64,000 nucleotides of DNA from Microbacterium sp. No. 7 (GCF_001314225.1 NZ_CP012697.1:1240001-1304000); one strand, 5' to 3'; shown: positions 47,476 to 56,304, numbered from the stretch's first letter. The notes: generated from the sequence alone by a model not told the origin. Numbers and translations are program-made.

Positions 47476-48381
47476 ATGGCCATTTCGTCGGCGCTCGGCG
47501 GGGGCACTTCTGGGGGCTTCGCACATGAGTTCTCACGCGCGATCGCGGCGCGGGGGGTCACGCTTGTGTGGCTGTCGCAGAAGCTCAAAGACCATGGGAA
47601 CCCGGTGTCCGTGGCGGCGCTGAGCTATTGGAAGAACGGACGACGCGTCCCGGAGGGAGCGCAGTCTCTCGCGGCTGTCGAGGACTTGGAGCAGCTGTTG
47701 CAGCTCGAACGCGACACTCTGAGCCAATGGCTGCATCGATCGCGTCGCGTGGGCGCCATCGGGCAGCCTCGGTTGCCCATCGGCCGCCCAGAGTGGGCAG
47801 CGTCGATCGACGAGCTCGTCGCCGCGCTCGAGTGCGGTCCCTCGGGGCGAATCCGAGAGCGGGCCGCGCATCTGACGGCCGACGTGGGGCGAAACGGAAA
47901 CGTCACACGCGTGACGACGCGGGCACTTGTTCAGTCGGTGTTCGGAACGGTGACCTCGTTCGCCGTCGCGAACATCCGCGACGATGTCATGTCCGTGCTT
48001 CCTGTTCCGATCGCTCGCGGAGGCGGGTCGATACCGCGGACCTTCTTGCATCCGAGCCGTCGGCTCTTCGGATTCGCATTCGAGTTCGAAGAGCCGCTGG
48101 CGCCGGGTGAGACGATGGCGATCGAGTATGCGCTGGACTTTCCGCCGGGATATCCGGCGTCGCGCTATGTCGGTCATGCAACGCGGCGTCAGCAGCGGGA
48201 TTGCGTGGTCTGGGTGCGGTTCGCTCCGGACGCCATCCCGGACTGGATCGAAGAAGTCGAGATAGCCGATGAAGTGGAGAATGTCATATCGCGCTTCATG
48301 AAGGGCACCTCGATTCACGCGGATCGGAGTCCGCTTGCTCCGGGTCTGCTGGGCCTGCAATGGGGATACGCGGACCGATGA
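47476..48381 (+). CDS. XRE-like HTH protein with C-terminal beta-rich domain
   Basis: 301 residues. The N-terminal DNA-binding region (about 14-75) contains EFSRAIAARGVTLVWLSQKLKDHGNPVSVAALSYWKNGRRVP, an XRE-type helix-turn-helix followed by a long helix with LEQLLQLERDTLSQWL. The C-terminal 180 residues (from VTRVTTRALVQSVFG) look like a beta-sandwich sensory domain with FGFAFEFEEPLAPGETMAIEYALDFPPGYP and RDCVVWVRFAPDAIPDWI. The start has a strong Shine-Dalgarno (GGGGAGGG). Likely a regulator; ligand and targets unknown. Same compositional island. Confidence 0.72.
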   Translation: MAISSALGGGTSGGFAHEFSRAIAARGVTLVWLSQKLKDHGNPVSVAALSYWKNGRRVPEGAQSLAAVEDLEQLLQLERDTLSQWLHRSRRVGAIGQPRLPIGRPEWAASIDELVAALECGPSGRIRERAAHLTADVGRNGNVTRVTTRALVQSVFGTVTSFAVANIRDDVMSVLPVPIARGGGSIPRTFLHPSRRLFGFAFEFEEPLAPGETMAIEYALDFPPGYPASRYVGHATRRQQRDCVVWVRFAPDAIPDWIEEVEIADEVENVISRFMKGTSIHADRSPLAPGLLGLQWGYADR

Positions 48382-48437
48382 GGAGAGCCATCAGTATTTC
48401 CGGCGGATGATCGGCTTTCACACCGGGGAGGGTGAAT

Positions 48438-48602
48438 ATGGGCCAGCTTGCCAGGACAAACGCATGGGAGTCGCCGATCTTCATCGCGACCATCGAGTTG
48501 CACGACATCCTTGTGGCGGCGGGTGAATCGCCGGATGAGGTCGTGACGACTGGCACCAGTCGGATGTCGTTTCCCGGGATCGCCGTGATCGTCGCGCTAT
48601 GA
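48438..48602 (+). CDS. Small ORF (54 aa) following the XRE-like regulator
   Basis: ATG at 48438 behind GGGGAGGG (48424 onward, about 6 nt spacing) opens a 54-residue frame: GQLARTNAWESPIFIATIEL, then HDILVAAGESPDEVV, ending SFPGIAVIVAL. It starts 56 nt after the regulator gene and stops exactly where the terminator hairpin begins. The mildly hydrophobic C-terminus, acidic middle and position recall the small partner proteins coded beside HTH regulators in Actinobacteria (e.g. DUF397 beside WhiJ), though the sequence is not DUF397. Not recognised; real coding supported by Shine-Dalgarno and context only. Confidence 0.5.
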   Translation: MGQLARTNAWESPIFIATIELHDILVAAGESPDEVVTTGTSRMSFPGIAVIVAL

Positions 48603-48640
48603 CGGTGGGGCTCCCGGCATCCACCGGGAGCCCCACCGTC
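48601..48640. terminator. Strong hairpin terminator between convergent units
   Basis: GACGGTGGGGCTCCCGG and its exact complement form a 17-bp stem with the 6-nt loop CATCCA. It overlaps the stop codon of the small ORF and faces the stop of the minus-strand secreted-protein gene (48653), so it serves both. Confidence 0.8.
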
Positions 48641-48652
48641 ATGCCCCCGGGA

Positions 48653-49306
48653 TCACGGCCAGTTGGAACCGGACCGGCGCACGTGCTGCGCCTCGTCCGC
48701 GGGTCCGGTGACGGTCGGGTCGTCGTTGCCGAAGTTGCTGTTCGTCGAGCTCAGCGCCCAGCGGGCGGTCGCGGTCGTCGTCACCCCGCCGACGGTGGCC
48801 GACGCGAGGATGTTCTGCGAGCTGTCGGGCGAGTTGGCGTCGCTTCCACGTCGCAGATAGCCGTTGAGGCTGATCTGGCCGGAGCCATCCGTCACGAGCG
48901 TGATGGTCGACAGCTGCGGCGCGGCGATCTCAGAACCGGGCCCGGGCGGGATGGTCGGGTCGCTGAAGAACCAGATGCTGTTGTCGTCGAAGTCGGTGAT
49001 CGTGAACGTCACGTGCACGCCGGGAACCGGCGACCCGCTCTCATCGAGAAGCGTGTAGGTGACTCCGTTCGCGTACTTGCCCATGCGCCCCGAAGAACTG
49101 GTGTCCGGCCAACCGTAGCGGAGCTCGTCGAACGCCCCCGATGTGGGCGTGATCGTCGTCGTGGCGGCGGCGAGCGGGGCGCTGATCGCGGCGGCGATGA
49201 CAGGCACCGACCATGCCGCGCCTTTCACGATGGTCCGGCGTGAGGCGAAGCCGTCGGTGTCGGCCGTATCCGACACCTGTCCTTCGGTTCCGAAATCTTG
49301 CTCCAT
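48653..49306 (-). CDS. Secreted protein with Tat-type signal, Ig-like fold predicted
   Basis: 217 residues. SRRTIVKGAAWSVPVIAAAISAPLAAA (about 23-49) is the twin-arginine leader common in Microbacteriaceae surface proteins. The mature part resembles bacterial Ig-like (invasin/Big) modules: TYTLLDESGSPVPGVHVTFTITD, then TITLVTDGSGQISLNGYLRRG and ILASATVGGVTTTATARWAL. Start at 49306 with Shine-Dalgarno AGGAGA. No sortase motif or TM anchor, so it is released or non-covalently bound. Confidence 0.75.
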   Translation of the reverse strand: MEQDFGTEGQVSDTADTDGFASRRTIVKGAAWSVPVIAAAISAPLAAATTTITPTSGAFDELRYGWPDTSSSGRMGKYANGVTYTLLDESGSPVPGVHVTFTITDFDDNSIWFFSDPTIPPGPGSEIAAPQLSTITLVTDGSGQISLNGYLRRGSDANSPDSSQNILASATVGGVTTTATARWALSSTNSNFGNDDPTVTGPADEAQHVRRSGSNWP

Positions 49307-49513
49307 AGGTTGTCTCCTGTGTGTTGCGCAGCTAGCGGATAGCTGACGGATGTCGATGACGTAAGCGACGCTAGCGAGGCGGTTGTCACGTACTGGCTCG
49401 TCCGCTGTGTAAGGGGCCGTCTGCGGGCGGGACTCATTGCGGAGCTCGTCGGTCGGCGCGTGCCGGCGCTCTCGCCGTTCGTCCGGGCCGACATCGGTGG
49501 CATGCTGGGGGAC

Positions 49514-50266
49514 ATGGCATCCAATGACCTCCTCGCCGTGCTCGTCGACGCCGACAACGTCTCGCCCAGCCGCATCGGCGCCGTGCTCGCCGAGATCGCG
49601 CAGTACGGCGTCGCGTCGGTCAAGCGCGTCTACGGGGACTGGACGAAGCCGAACCTGCGCGGATGGAAGGATGCCGCGAGCGCGCACGTGATCCAGCCCA
49701 TCCAGCAGTTCGACAACACGACGGGCAAGAACGCGACCGACAGCGCGCTCATCATCGACGCGATGGACCTGCTGTACACCGAGCGGTTCCAGGGCTTCTG
49801 CATCGTCTCGAGCGACAGCGACTTCACGCGCCTCGCATCGCGCATCCGCGAGGACGGGGTGACGGTGTACGGCTTCGGGGAGCGCAAGACGCCCGAGGCG
49901 TTCCGCAACGCGTGCGACCAGTTCACCTACCTGGAGGTGCTGGACAAGCCGGACGACCTGGAGACGGCCGACAAGCCCGCCGAGGCCGCGGCGGAGACGA
50001 CGCAGGAGCGCGTGCCGGGGGCGAAGCTGCGCGGCGACGCCAAGCTCGTGTCGGGACTGCGCGCCGTGATCGACGCCGCGTCGGGCGACGACGGCTGGGC
50101 GAACCTGGGAGCGGTGGGGCAGCTCATGCGCAAACGGCATCCCGACTTCGACTCGCGCAACTGGGGCTACGCCAAGCTCAGCGATCTCGTGAAGGCGATC
50201 GGGCTGTTCACGGTCGAGACCAAGCCCGGGGGCATGCGGCTGAAGAACAAGAAGCCCGCGGCCTGA
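49514..50266 (+). CDS. NYN-domain ribonuclease-like protein with C-terminal OST-HTH/LOTUS domain
   Basis: 250 residues. The N-terminal NYN (PIN-like) domain has LLAVLVDADNVSPSRI, NATDSALIIDAMDLL and FCIVSSDSDFTRLASRIREDGVTVYGFG, supplying the conserved acidic metal site. The C-terminal LOTUS domain (about 175-245: LVSGLRAVIDAASGDDGWANLGAVGQLMRKRHPDFDSRNWGYAKLSDLVKAIG) is an RNA-binding module. The protein is probably an RNA-processing nuclease (limkain-b1 family). ATG 49514 chosen; 49502 also in frame. Confidence 0.92.
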   Translation: MASNDLLAVLVDADNVSPSRIGAVLAEIAQYGVASVKRVYGDWTKPNLRGWKDAASAHVIQPIQQFDNTTGKNATDSALIIDAMDLLYTERFQGFCIVSSDSDFTRLASRIREDGVTVYGFGERKTPEAFRNACDQFTYLEVLDKPDDLETADKPAEAAAETTQERVPGAKLRGDAKLVSGLRAVIDAASGDDGWANLGAVGQLMRKRHPDFDSRNWGYAKLSDLVKAIGLFTVETKPGGMRLKNKKPAA

Positions 50267-50287
50267 CGTCGGGCGCGGGCGCCAGGC

Positions 50288-51313
50288 TCAGCAGGCGCCG
50301 AGGGTCGCGGCGTTGTCGCTGATCGACGCCGTGCCGCCCACGGCGATGTGCCCCAGCGACGTGATCGACGTGATCGCCTCGACGACGGGCAGCGGCGCGC
50401 ACTGCTGCCGCGTGAGATACAGCGGCGCCCCGAAGGTGCCGGCCAGGGCGCCCGCGGCGAGGGCGTCGGGGAAGTCCGCCCCGCCGGCGAGGAAGACGGC
50501 CGACACACGGGTGTTCTCGAAGTCGCGGTTGACGGCGACCGCGGTCGCGTAGCGGTCGGCGCCGCCGCGGCGGTCGGTCGTGAAGCCGGCGGTCTGCAGC
50601 GCCGTCTCGAACGCGGGCGTGACCGAGCCGGCGGCGCCCGCGATGTAGACGGTCTCGACGCCGAGCAGGTCGAGGGCGGCGACCGTCTCGGATGTCGGGG
50701 CGTTCGACTGCCCGTCGACGAGCACGACCGGCGCATCGACGGCGCCCGCTGCGCCGGTCGCGGCGAGGGCGTCGGGGAAGTCGCGGCCCGACGCGACATA
50801 CGCCGCACCGGTGTCGCCGAAGACGGCCTCGGCGACCGCGAGGCTCGTCGCGTAGCGGTTGGGGCCGGCGACGCGGTGCACCTCGGGCGCGAGGGCCGAG
50901 AGCTGGTCGAGCACGGCGTTCGAGATCGTGCCCTCGCCGCCCACGACGACGATCGTCTGGGGACGGTGCCGGGCGATCTCGGCGACCGCGTTCTCGGGAA
51001 GGGCATCGCGTCGCGTCAGCAGCAGCGGACTGGAGAGGTACGCGGCGGCCGCGGCCGCGGACAGCGCGTCGGGGAATCCCTCGCCCGAGGCGATGAACAC
51101 GGCAGGCGCGCCGTCGGGGTACACCTCGGACACGGCGACCGCGGTGTCGTAGCGGTTGGCGCCCGCGAGCCGCCACACGTCGTAGGCGTCGGCGGCGGCG
51201 CTGTCGATCGGCGTGGCGTCGGGCGCGGGCGGCGCCGCGGTCGCGGAGGGGGCGAGCGCGAGGCCGACGAGAGCGGCGGCGAGAACGGATGAGGCTGCGG
51301 TGCGGAGGCGCAT
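50288..51313 (-). CDS. Cell-wall-binding repeat (CWB2) secreted protein
   Basis: 341 residues. A signal peptide (RLRTAASSVLAAALVGLALAPSATA) is followed by three CWB2 modules (about 45-140, 140-235, 235-341) marked by R(L/V)AG.NRY(D/A)T, FIASGEGFPDALSAAAAAAYL and VVVGGEGTIS. Three modules usually assemble into a trimeric wall-binding unit. There is no catalytic domain, so the protein may be a wall adaptor. The 20-residue signal region is nearly identical to that of the next CWB2 protein, consistent with tandem duplication. Confidence 0.92.
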   Translation of the reverse strand: MRLRTAASSVLAAALVGLALAPSATAAPPAPDATPIDSAAADAYDVWRLAGANRYDTAVAVSEVYPDGAPAVFIASGEGFPDALSAAAAAAYLSSPLLLTRRDALPENAVAEIARHRPQTIVVVGGEGTISNAVLDQLSALAPEVHRVAGPNRYATSLAVAEAVFGDTGAAYVASGRDFPDALAATGAAGAVDAPVVLVDGQSNAPTSETVAALDLLGVETVYIAGAAGSVTPAFETALQTAGFTTDRRGGADRYATAVAVNRDFENTRVSAVFLAGGADFPDALAAGALAGTFGAPLYLTRQQCAPLPVVEAITSITSLGHIAVGGTASISDNAATLGAC

Positions 51314-51493
51314 GAGTGAGTCCCTGGGATCGCCCGACGTGTCGTCCGTTCAACCTATCAAGGGGGCGTGCGGTCAGGGCGGAGCCGCTGGGGCGTGTGC
51401 GCATGCCCGACGACGACGAAGGCCGGTCGCGTCCGCGCGGATGCGCGAGCGACCGGCCCCGTGACCCGGAGGTCGGCTGGAGGTCTGCTGGAA

Positions 51494-52777
51494 TCAGTTC
51501 AGCGGCGCGCGGTAGCCCGCCTTCTCCGCCTCGGCGGCCGACGAGAAGCACTCCTCGGGGATCGTCTGGCTGTAGCTGTTCGATCCGGGCACGTGGTAGA
51601 TCTTCGTGCCACGGCTCTCGTTGATGTTGCCCTTGATGGGGTGGCTGTCAGGGCACATGCCATCGGTCGTGGGCGCCACCACCGTCGGAGCAGGCGTCGG
51701 CGTCGCGGTGGGCGTGGGGGTCGGCGTCACCGTGGGCGTGGGCGTGGGTGCCGGAGTCGGCGGGGCGCACACGGTCAGGTTCGCCGCGGCGTCGCTGATG
51801 GTGCCCTCGCCGCCCATGACGACGCGGGCGGGTGCGGCGATGGACGTCACGGCGGCGGCGGTGCCCTCCGTCACGCAGTCGGTGCGGGAAAGGTAGAGCG
51901 GGGCGCCCAGTCCGCCGGCGATCGCGGCGCCCGCGAGGGCGTCGGGGAAGGTCGAGCCCGCGGCGAGGAAGACGGCGAGGGCGGGCTTGCCCTGCGCGTC
52001 GCGGTTCACCTCGACGGCGGTCGCGTAGCGGTCGGCGCCGCCGCGGCGGTCGGGCGTGAAGCCCGCGGCAGCGAGCCCGTCCTCGATGCCCGCGGTGACC
52101 GTGCCGGTGCCGCCGGCGATGTACGTCTTCTTCACGCCGTGCCGCTTCAGCGCCGCGACCGCGGCGTCGGTCGGTGCGGCGGCGGTGCCGTCGACGAGCA
52201 GCACGGGCGCGCCCAGGGCGCCCGCGGCGCCGGTCGCGGCGAGGGCGTCGGGGAACGTCTTGCCCGACGCGACGTACGCGTTCTCTGCGTCGCCGAACGC
52301 GAAGTCGACGAGCGCGAGGCTCGTGTCGTAGCGGGTGCCGCCCGCGACGCGGTCGACCTTGTCGCTGTAGGTCTTGAGCAGGTCGAAGACGTCGGCGCCG
52401 ATGACCCCTTCGCCGCCCACGACGACGATCGACTGCGGCTGGAGGCGATCGAGCTCGGTGCCGACGACCTCGGGCAGCTCGTCCTTCTTGGTGAGCAGCA
52501 GCGGGCCGCCCAGGTGCGCGGCGGCGGCAGCCGCCGAGAGCGCGTCGGGGAAGTCCTGGCCCGAGGCGACGAACACGACCGAGATGCCCGGTGCGAACAG
52601 CTGCGACGCGTCGACGGCGGTCTGGTAGCGGTCGTCGCCCGCGAGGCGGATGATGCCGTTCGCGGGGATCTCCGGGATCGTGACCGGCGGCACGGTCGCG
52701 GCCGACGCGGCCGGCGCGAGCGCGAGGCCGACGAGTGCGGCCGCGAGAGCGGATGAAATGGCAGAGCGAAGGCGCAT
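51494..52777 (-). CDS. CWB2 secreted protein with PT-rich linker and C-terminal Ada/sunset-like domain
   Basis: 427 residues. Signal peptide, then three CWB2 modules (about 38-345; RLAGDDRYQTAVDAS, RVAGGTRYDTS, RRGGADRYATA), a low-complexity Pro/Thr linker (TPTPTVTPTPTPTATPTP) and a compact domain of about 50 residues: CPDSHPIKGNINE and GTKIYHVPGSNSYSQTIPEECFSSAAEAEKAGYRAP, a fold seen at the C-termini of secreted nucleases and surface proteins. The Shine-Dalgarno AGGAGA lies before the ATG at 52777. Paralogue of the gene downstream. Confidence 0.92.
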   Translation of the reverse strand: MRLRSAISSALAAALVGLALAPAASAATVPPVTIPEIPANGIIRLAGDDRYQTAVDASQLFAPGISVVFVASGQDFPDALSAAAAAAHLGGPLLLTKKDELPEVVGTELDRLQPQSIVVVGGEGVIGADVFDLLKTYSDKVDRVAGGTRYDTSLALVDFAFGDAENAYVASGKTFPDALAATGAAGALGAPVLLVDGTAAAPTDAAVAALKRHGVKKTYIAGGTGTVTAGIEDGLAAAGFTPDRRGGADRYATAVEVNRDAQGKPALAVFLAAGSTFPDALAGAAIAGGLGAPLYLSRTDCVTEGTAAAVTSIAAPARVVMGGEGTISDAAANLTVCAPPTPAPTPTPTVTPTPTPTATPTPAPTVVAPTTDGMCPDSHPIKGNINESRGTKIYHVPGSNSYSQTIPEECFSSAAEAEKAGYRAPLN

Positions 52778-52886
52778 GTGTGCTTCTCCTGGGGGGACGC
52801 CTGACGATATTCCGGCCCAATCTATCAACGGGCTGTGCGTTTGTCCGCAGTGTGGTGGGAGTCCGCCGTGACATACAGTGACAGGC

Positions 52887-53609
52887 ATGGATGCCCAGGC
52901 CGTCGCCGCGATGATCGACCACACCCTGCTCAAGCCCGAGGCGACGCGTGCCGACGTCGCCGCGCTGATCGCCGAGGCGGCGGAGCTCGGCACCTACTCG
53001 GTGTGCGTCTCGCCGAACATGCTGCCGGTCGAGATCCCCGCGGGATCCGGTCTCGCGGTGGCGGTCGTGTGCGGGTTCCCGAGCGGAAAGCACGAGTCGC
53101 GCGTGAAGGCGCTCGAGGCGGCGCTGGCCGTCGAGAAGGGCGCCGCCGAGGTCGACATGGTGATCGACGTGGGTCGCGCGCGGGAACGCGACTTCGCAGC
53201 CGTGCAGGCCGACGTCGCGGCCGTGCGCGCGGCCGTGCCGGCGCCGACGGTGCTGAAGGTGATCATCGAGTCCGCGGCCCTCGACGACGACATGATCGTG
53301 GGCGTGTGCGAGGCGGCCGTGAGCGCGGGCGCCGACTTCGTGAAGACGTCGACGGGGTTCCACCCCGCGGGCGGCGCGAGCGTGCACGCGGTGCGGCTCA
53401 TGGCGTCCACGGTCGCGGGCCGGGCCCAGGTGAAGGCCTCGGGCGGCGTGCGCACGATGGCCGACGCGCTGGCGATGATCGACGCCGGGGCGACGCGCCT
53501 GGGCGTCTCGGGGTCGCGGGCGCTGCTCGCCGACGTGGGTGAGGGCACGGGGGGCGAGGCCGCCGGTGCGGGCGGAGCCGCCGGAGCGGGCGACGACGCC
53601 GGGTACTGA
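52887..53609 (+). CDS. deoC: Deoxyribose-phosphate aldolase
   Basis: Splits 2-deoxyribose-5-P into glyceraldehyde-3-P and acetaldehyde, for nucleoside catabolism. 240 residues: [21 protein letters not shown], the region [17 protein letters not shown] and the Schiff-base Lys in DFVKTSTGF, then [26 protein letters not shown]. The C-terminal tail is Gly/Ala-rich (about 220-240). ATG 52887 lies 7 nt after TACAGT (52874-52879), a leaderless signature; GTG at 52878 is less likely. Confidence 0.97.
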   Translation: MDAQAVAAMIDHTLLKPEATRADVAALIAEAAELGTYSVCVSPNMLPVEIPAGSGLAVAVVCGFPSGKHESRVKALEAALAVEKGAAEVDMVIDVGRARERDFAAVQADVAAVRAAVPAPTVLKVIIESAALDDDMIVGVCEAAVSAGADFVKTSTGFHPAGGASVHAVRLMASTVAGRAQVKASGGVRTMADALAMIDAGATRLGVSGSRALLADVGEGTGGEAAGAGGAAGAGDDAGY

Positions 53610-53631
53610 TGGCGCGCCTACGATAGGCACC

Positions 53632-54147
53632 ATGGTGCAAGTGCGCGTGGCCGGTGTCGCGGTGGATCCCGCGGGGCAGCACGTGATCCTGCTGCGCCCC
53701 CTGGGCGCGCAGGAGGGGCCGCCGCGCGTGCTGCCGATCTGGATCGGCGCGCAGGAGGCGGCGTCGATCCTGGTGGCGGTCGAGGGCGCCGCGACGGCGC
53801 GTCCGCTCGCGCATGACCTCATGCGCACGATGCTGGAGACCCTCGGCGCGAGCGTCGAGCACGTCGAGGTCACGCGCATCGACGGTGGCACGTACTACGC
53901 GGAGGTGACCCTCCACGCCGCCGGCGTGAGCCACCGCATCGACGCGCGGCCGTCGGACGCCGTGGCGCTGGCCTGTCGCACGGGCGCCGCGATCTTCGTC
54001 GCCGACGCGGTGCTCGACGAGGCCGGCGTCGTGGACGTCATCACGGACGGCGACGACGCCGATGCCGACGAGCCGGGCGCGGAGATCAACGTCGACGAGT
54101 TCCGTCGCTTTCTCGAGGACGTCGACCCCGACGACTTCCGCGAGTAG
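53632..54147 (+). CDS. Bifunctional nuclease (DUF151) family protein
   Basis: 171 residues. VLPIWIGAQEAASI, RPLAHDLMRTMLETLGASVEHVEV and IDARPSDAVALACRTGAAIFVADAVLDEAG are the DUF151 core, containing the acidic/His residues associated with BBD-type nucleases. The C-terminus is acidic (DDADADEPGAEINVDEFRRFLEDVDPDDFRE), typical of actinobacterial members next to MerR/cell-wall genes. TACGAT (53619-53624) is 7 nt before the ATG. Confidence 0.9.
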   Translation: MVQVRVAGVAVDPAGQHVILLRPLGAQEGPPRVLPIWIGAQEAASILVAVEGAATARPLAHDLMRTMLETLGASVEHVEVTRIDGGTYYAEVTLHAAGVSHRIDARPSDAVALACRTGAAIFVADAVLDEAGVVDVITDGDDADADEPGAEINVDEFRRFLEDVDPDDFRE

Positions 54148-54193
54148 GCCACGGGACGTCCTGCCCGGGGTCGTGGCCGGGGCGTCACCGGGC

Positions 54194-54329
54194 GCGTCCG
54201 CCAGAAGCGCGCCTTCTCGTGTCCTTGTGTCCGTCATGTGGGGCACCTCGCTCGTGTCCGTCAGAAGGGCACCTCCTCGGGTCGCTCAGAAGGGCGTCTT
54301 CTCGGGTCGCTCAAAAGGCGCCTCCTCGC
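54194..54329. repeat. 25-bp tandem repeat that runs into the DUF222/HNH gene 3' end
   Basis: About five units of 24-27 nt, e.g. starting near 54255, 54280 and 54305, with the theme TCAGAAGGGC plus (A/G)(C/T)CT(C/T)CTCG. The last unit and part of the fourth are coding: on the minus strand they specify the end of the HNH protein (PFERPEKTPF). The remaining units fill the convergent gap to the DUF151 gene. The unit length is not a multiple of three, so extra copies would change the protein's C-terminus. Confidence 0.8.
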
Positions 54330-55758
54330 CGCTCGCCGGCACGAAGACGACGCGCGGATGCGTGCGATCGGGATAGCGGCGCCCCGTCGGGCTCGTCCAC
54401 TCGATCGTGCCGTCGGGCTGCTTCTGCGCGCGCCATCTGGTCCGGTGCTTGAGCACGTGGTGGCGACGGCAGGCATCGGCGAGATTGTCCGCCGCCGTGG
54501 CCCCGCCGTCGGCGGCGTCGTGCACGTGGTCGAGATCGCATCGCCGCGCGGGAATCATGCATCCGGGGAACCGGCAGCGGTGGTCGATCGCCTGCAGATG
54601 CCGTCGCAGCTCGGCGGAGGGCCGGTATCTGTCGACGGCGAGCACGGCGCCGGTGACGGGATGCGTGAGCACTCGATCCCATCCCGTTGCGGTGCCGGCC
54701 AGCCGGAGCGCCGTGGCGGTGTCCATCGGCTGCATCCCGTCGAGCATCGCCGGCTCTCCCGTGGCGCCGGTCGCGCCGAGCACCGGGACCGTGACGTGCA
54801 CCTCGGCGCGGATCGCGCCGAGCAGCTCCGCGGGGGTGTGCGCCGTCGCATGCCCCGCCGGGGTTCCGGTCAGGGCGAGGTCGCAGAGGATGTCGGCGCG
54901 CAGCTGGTCGAGCGTACGGGGCCCGTCCGTGTCGGCGTCTGCACGCTCGTCGGTGTCGGCATCCGCCTGCACGTCTGCGCCGGCGCCCGCAACCCCGGCA
55001 TCCCCTGTCGGCATGGCATCCCGTCCTGTCTCCCCGTCCCGCGCTGTTCCCGTACCCGGCACCATCCCCGCCTCCTGCGCGGTCCTCGCCCCCTGCATCG
55101 CCCGCTCGTCGTCCTGCACGGCCTTCGCGAGCCGCGTGATCCGGTCGCGGATGCCGTGGACCAGCGGCGACGGCGCGGTCAGCAGCAGCTCGCTCATGCC
55201 GTCGTCGAGATCGGTGACGCTCACCCCGCGGACGGTCGCCGCGGCCCGGTGCCGTTCGTCGGCCGTTCGAGGGTGCAGGCGGTGCGCGACCAGTCGTGCG
55301 TACGGGCGAAGGCGCGACGCGGACTCGCCCTCGGCGACCTGCAGCACGATCTGCTCGTACTGCGCCCGCACCGCGGGATCGGCCAGGTGCGCGGCCGCCT
55401 CGGTGATCACATGCACGTGGGCGCGTGAGATGCGCCCCTCGGCGAGAGCGGCATGCGCGGCGGGGAAGTCGACCGTCAGCGTGCGGGCCTGGTCGAGCTG
55501 GCGCTGCACCGTGCGGTCGGAGACCCGCAGCGCCGCGCCGATCTCGGCCGCGACCTCGCGCACCGGCAGGTCGCCGTCGCCCCGAGAGCCGTCCGCGTGC
55601 TCCAGCGCCAGGGCGAGCGCGGCGTTCATCAGGCTCGCCTCCATCGCCTGGAACGCCGCGACGCCCTTTCGCACCGCGACGAGCGACGAGACGACCTTGT
55701 CGAGGAGGAACATTTCACCCCCGTTCAAGGAGTCGAGATTCGTCTGAGATTCGTTCAT
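54286..55758 (-). CDS. DUF222 domain protein with C-terminal HNH endonuclease (REP13E12 type)
   Basis: 490 residues. DUF222 region (about 30-340), interrupted by an Asp/Ala-rich linker (DVQADADTDERADADTDGP, about 255-285), then an HNH zinc-type nuclease: DHRCRFPGCMIPARRCDLDHVHDAADGGATAADNLADACRRHHVLKHR, with the paired cysteines and DH/H/HH residues. Related to the 13E12 proteins abundant in Actinobacteria, some in mobile repeats. ATG 55758 chosen; longer in-frame readings overlap the divergent ElaA gene. The C-terminal 12 residues come from the tandem repeat. Confidence 0.92.
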   Translation of the reverse strand: MNESQTNLDSLNGGEMFLLDKVVSSLVAVRKGVAAFQAMEASLMNAALALALEHADGSRGDGDLPVREVAAEIGAALRVSDRTVQRQLDQARTLTVDFPAAHAALAEGRISRAHVHVITEAAAHLADPAVRAQYEQIVLQVAEGESASRLRPYARLVAHRLHPRTADERHRAAATVRGVSVTDLDDGMSELLLTAPSPLVHGIRDRITRLAKAVQDDERAMQGARTAQEAGMVPGTGTARDGETGRDAMPTGDAGVAGAGADVQADADTDERADADTDGPRTLDQLRADILCDLALTGTPAGHATAHTPAELLGAIRAEVHVTVPVLGATGATGEPAMLDGMQPMDTATALRLAGTATGWDRVLTHPVTGAVLAVDRYRPSAELRRHLQAIDHRCRFPGCMIPARRCDLDHVHDAADGGATAADNLADACRRHHVLKHRTRWRAQKQPDGTIEWTSPTGRRYPDRTHPRVVFVPASGEEAPFERPEKTPF

Positions 55759-55833
55759 ATGTTCAGTATGAAGAAGGCCTCCGACATCTTCCGATCCCCG
55801 CGGCACGACGGGCGCACGTGATACCGTGCGCGC

Positions 55834-56304
55834 ATGCCGATCTCGCCGCACGCGCTGCATTCCGCGCCCGTCCGCAGCATGGATCCCACGGTGCTGTACG
55901 GCGTGCTGCGCCTGCGCGTCGACGTGTTCGTCGTCGAGCAGGACTGCGCGTATCCCGAGCTCGACGGCCGCGATCTCGAAGACGCGGCGCTCCTCGTCTG
56001 GGCGACGACGGGCGATGCGGTCGTCGCGACCCTGCGGATCCTGCACGACGGCGACGCGCTGCGCATCGGCCGCGTCGTCGTGCGTGCCGAGCAGCGCGGG
56101 ACCGGTGTCGCTCGCGCCCTGTTCGAGCGCGGACTCGACGAGTGCGCGGCGATCGACCCCGCGCTCCCGGTCGTGCTCGACGCGCAGGCGCCGCTCGAGG
56201 ACTGGTACGCCCGGTTCGGGTTCCGGCGCGCAGGGGAGCCGTTCGTCGAGGACGGCATCCCGCACGTGCCGATGCGCCGAGAGCCCGCCGGCCGGGGTGC
56301 GTGA
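55834..56304 (+). CDS. ElaA-like GNAT N-acetyltransferase
   Basis: 156 residues. LYGVLRLRVDVFVVEQDCAYPELDGRDLE is the diagnostic ElaA N-terminus; the CoA loop is RVVVRAEQRGTGVARALFERGLDE and the late segment LDAQAPLEDWYARFGFRRAGEPFVEDGIPHVPMRR is family-typical. Substrate not established. TACCGT lies 6-7 nt before the ATG at 55834 (leaderless pattern), and the gene diverges from the HNH gene. Confidence 0.93.
   Translation: MPISPHALHSAPVRSMDPTVLYGVLRLRVDVFVVEQDCAYPELDGRDLEDAALLVWATTGDAVVATLRILHDGDALRIGRVVVRAEQRGTGVARALFERGLDECAAIDPALPVVLDAQAPLEDWYARFGFRRAGEPFVEDGIPHVPMRREPAGRGA

Noticed and set aside
54286..55758. Mobile element (13E12 repeat) around the DUF222/HNH gene
   Set aside because: No target-site duplication or terminal repeats were visible; the tandem repeat is at one end only.
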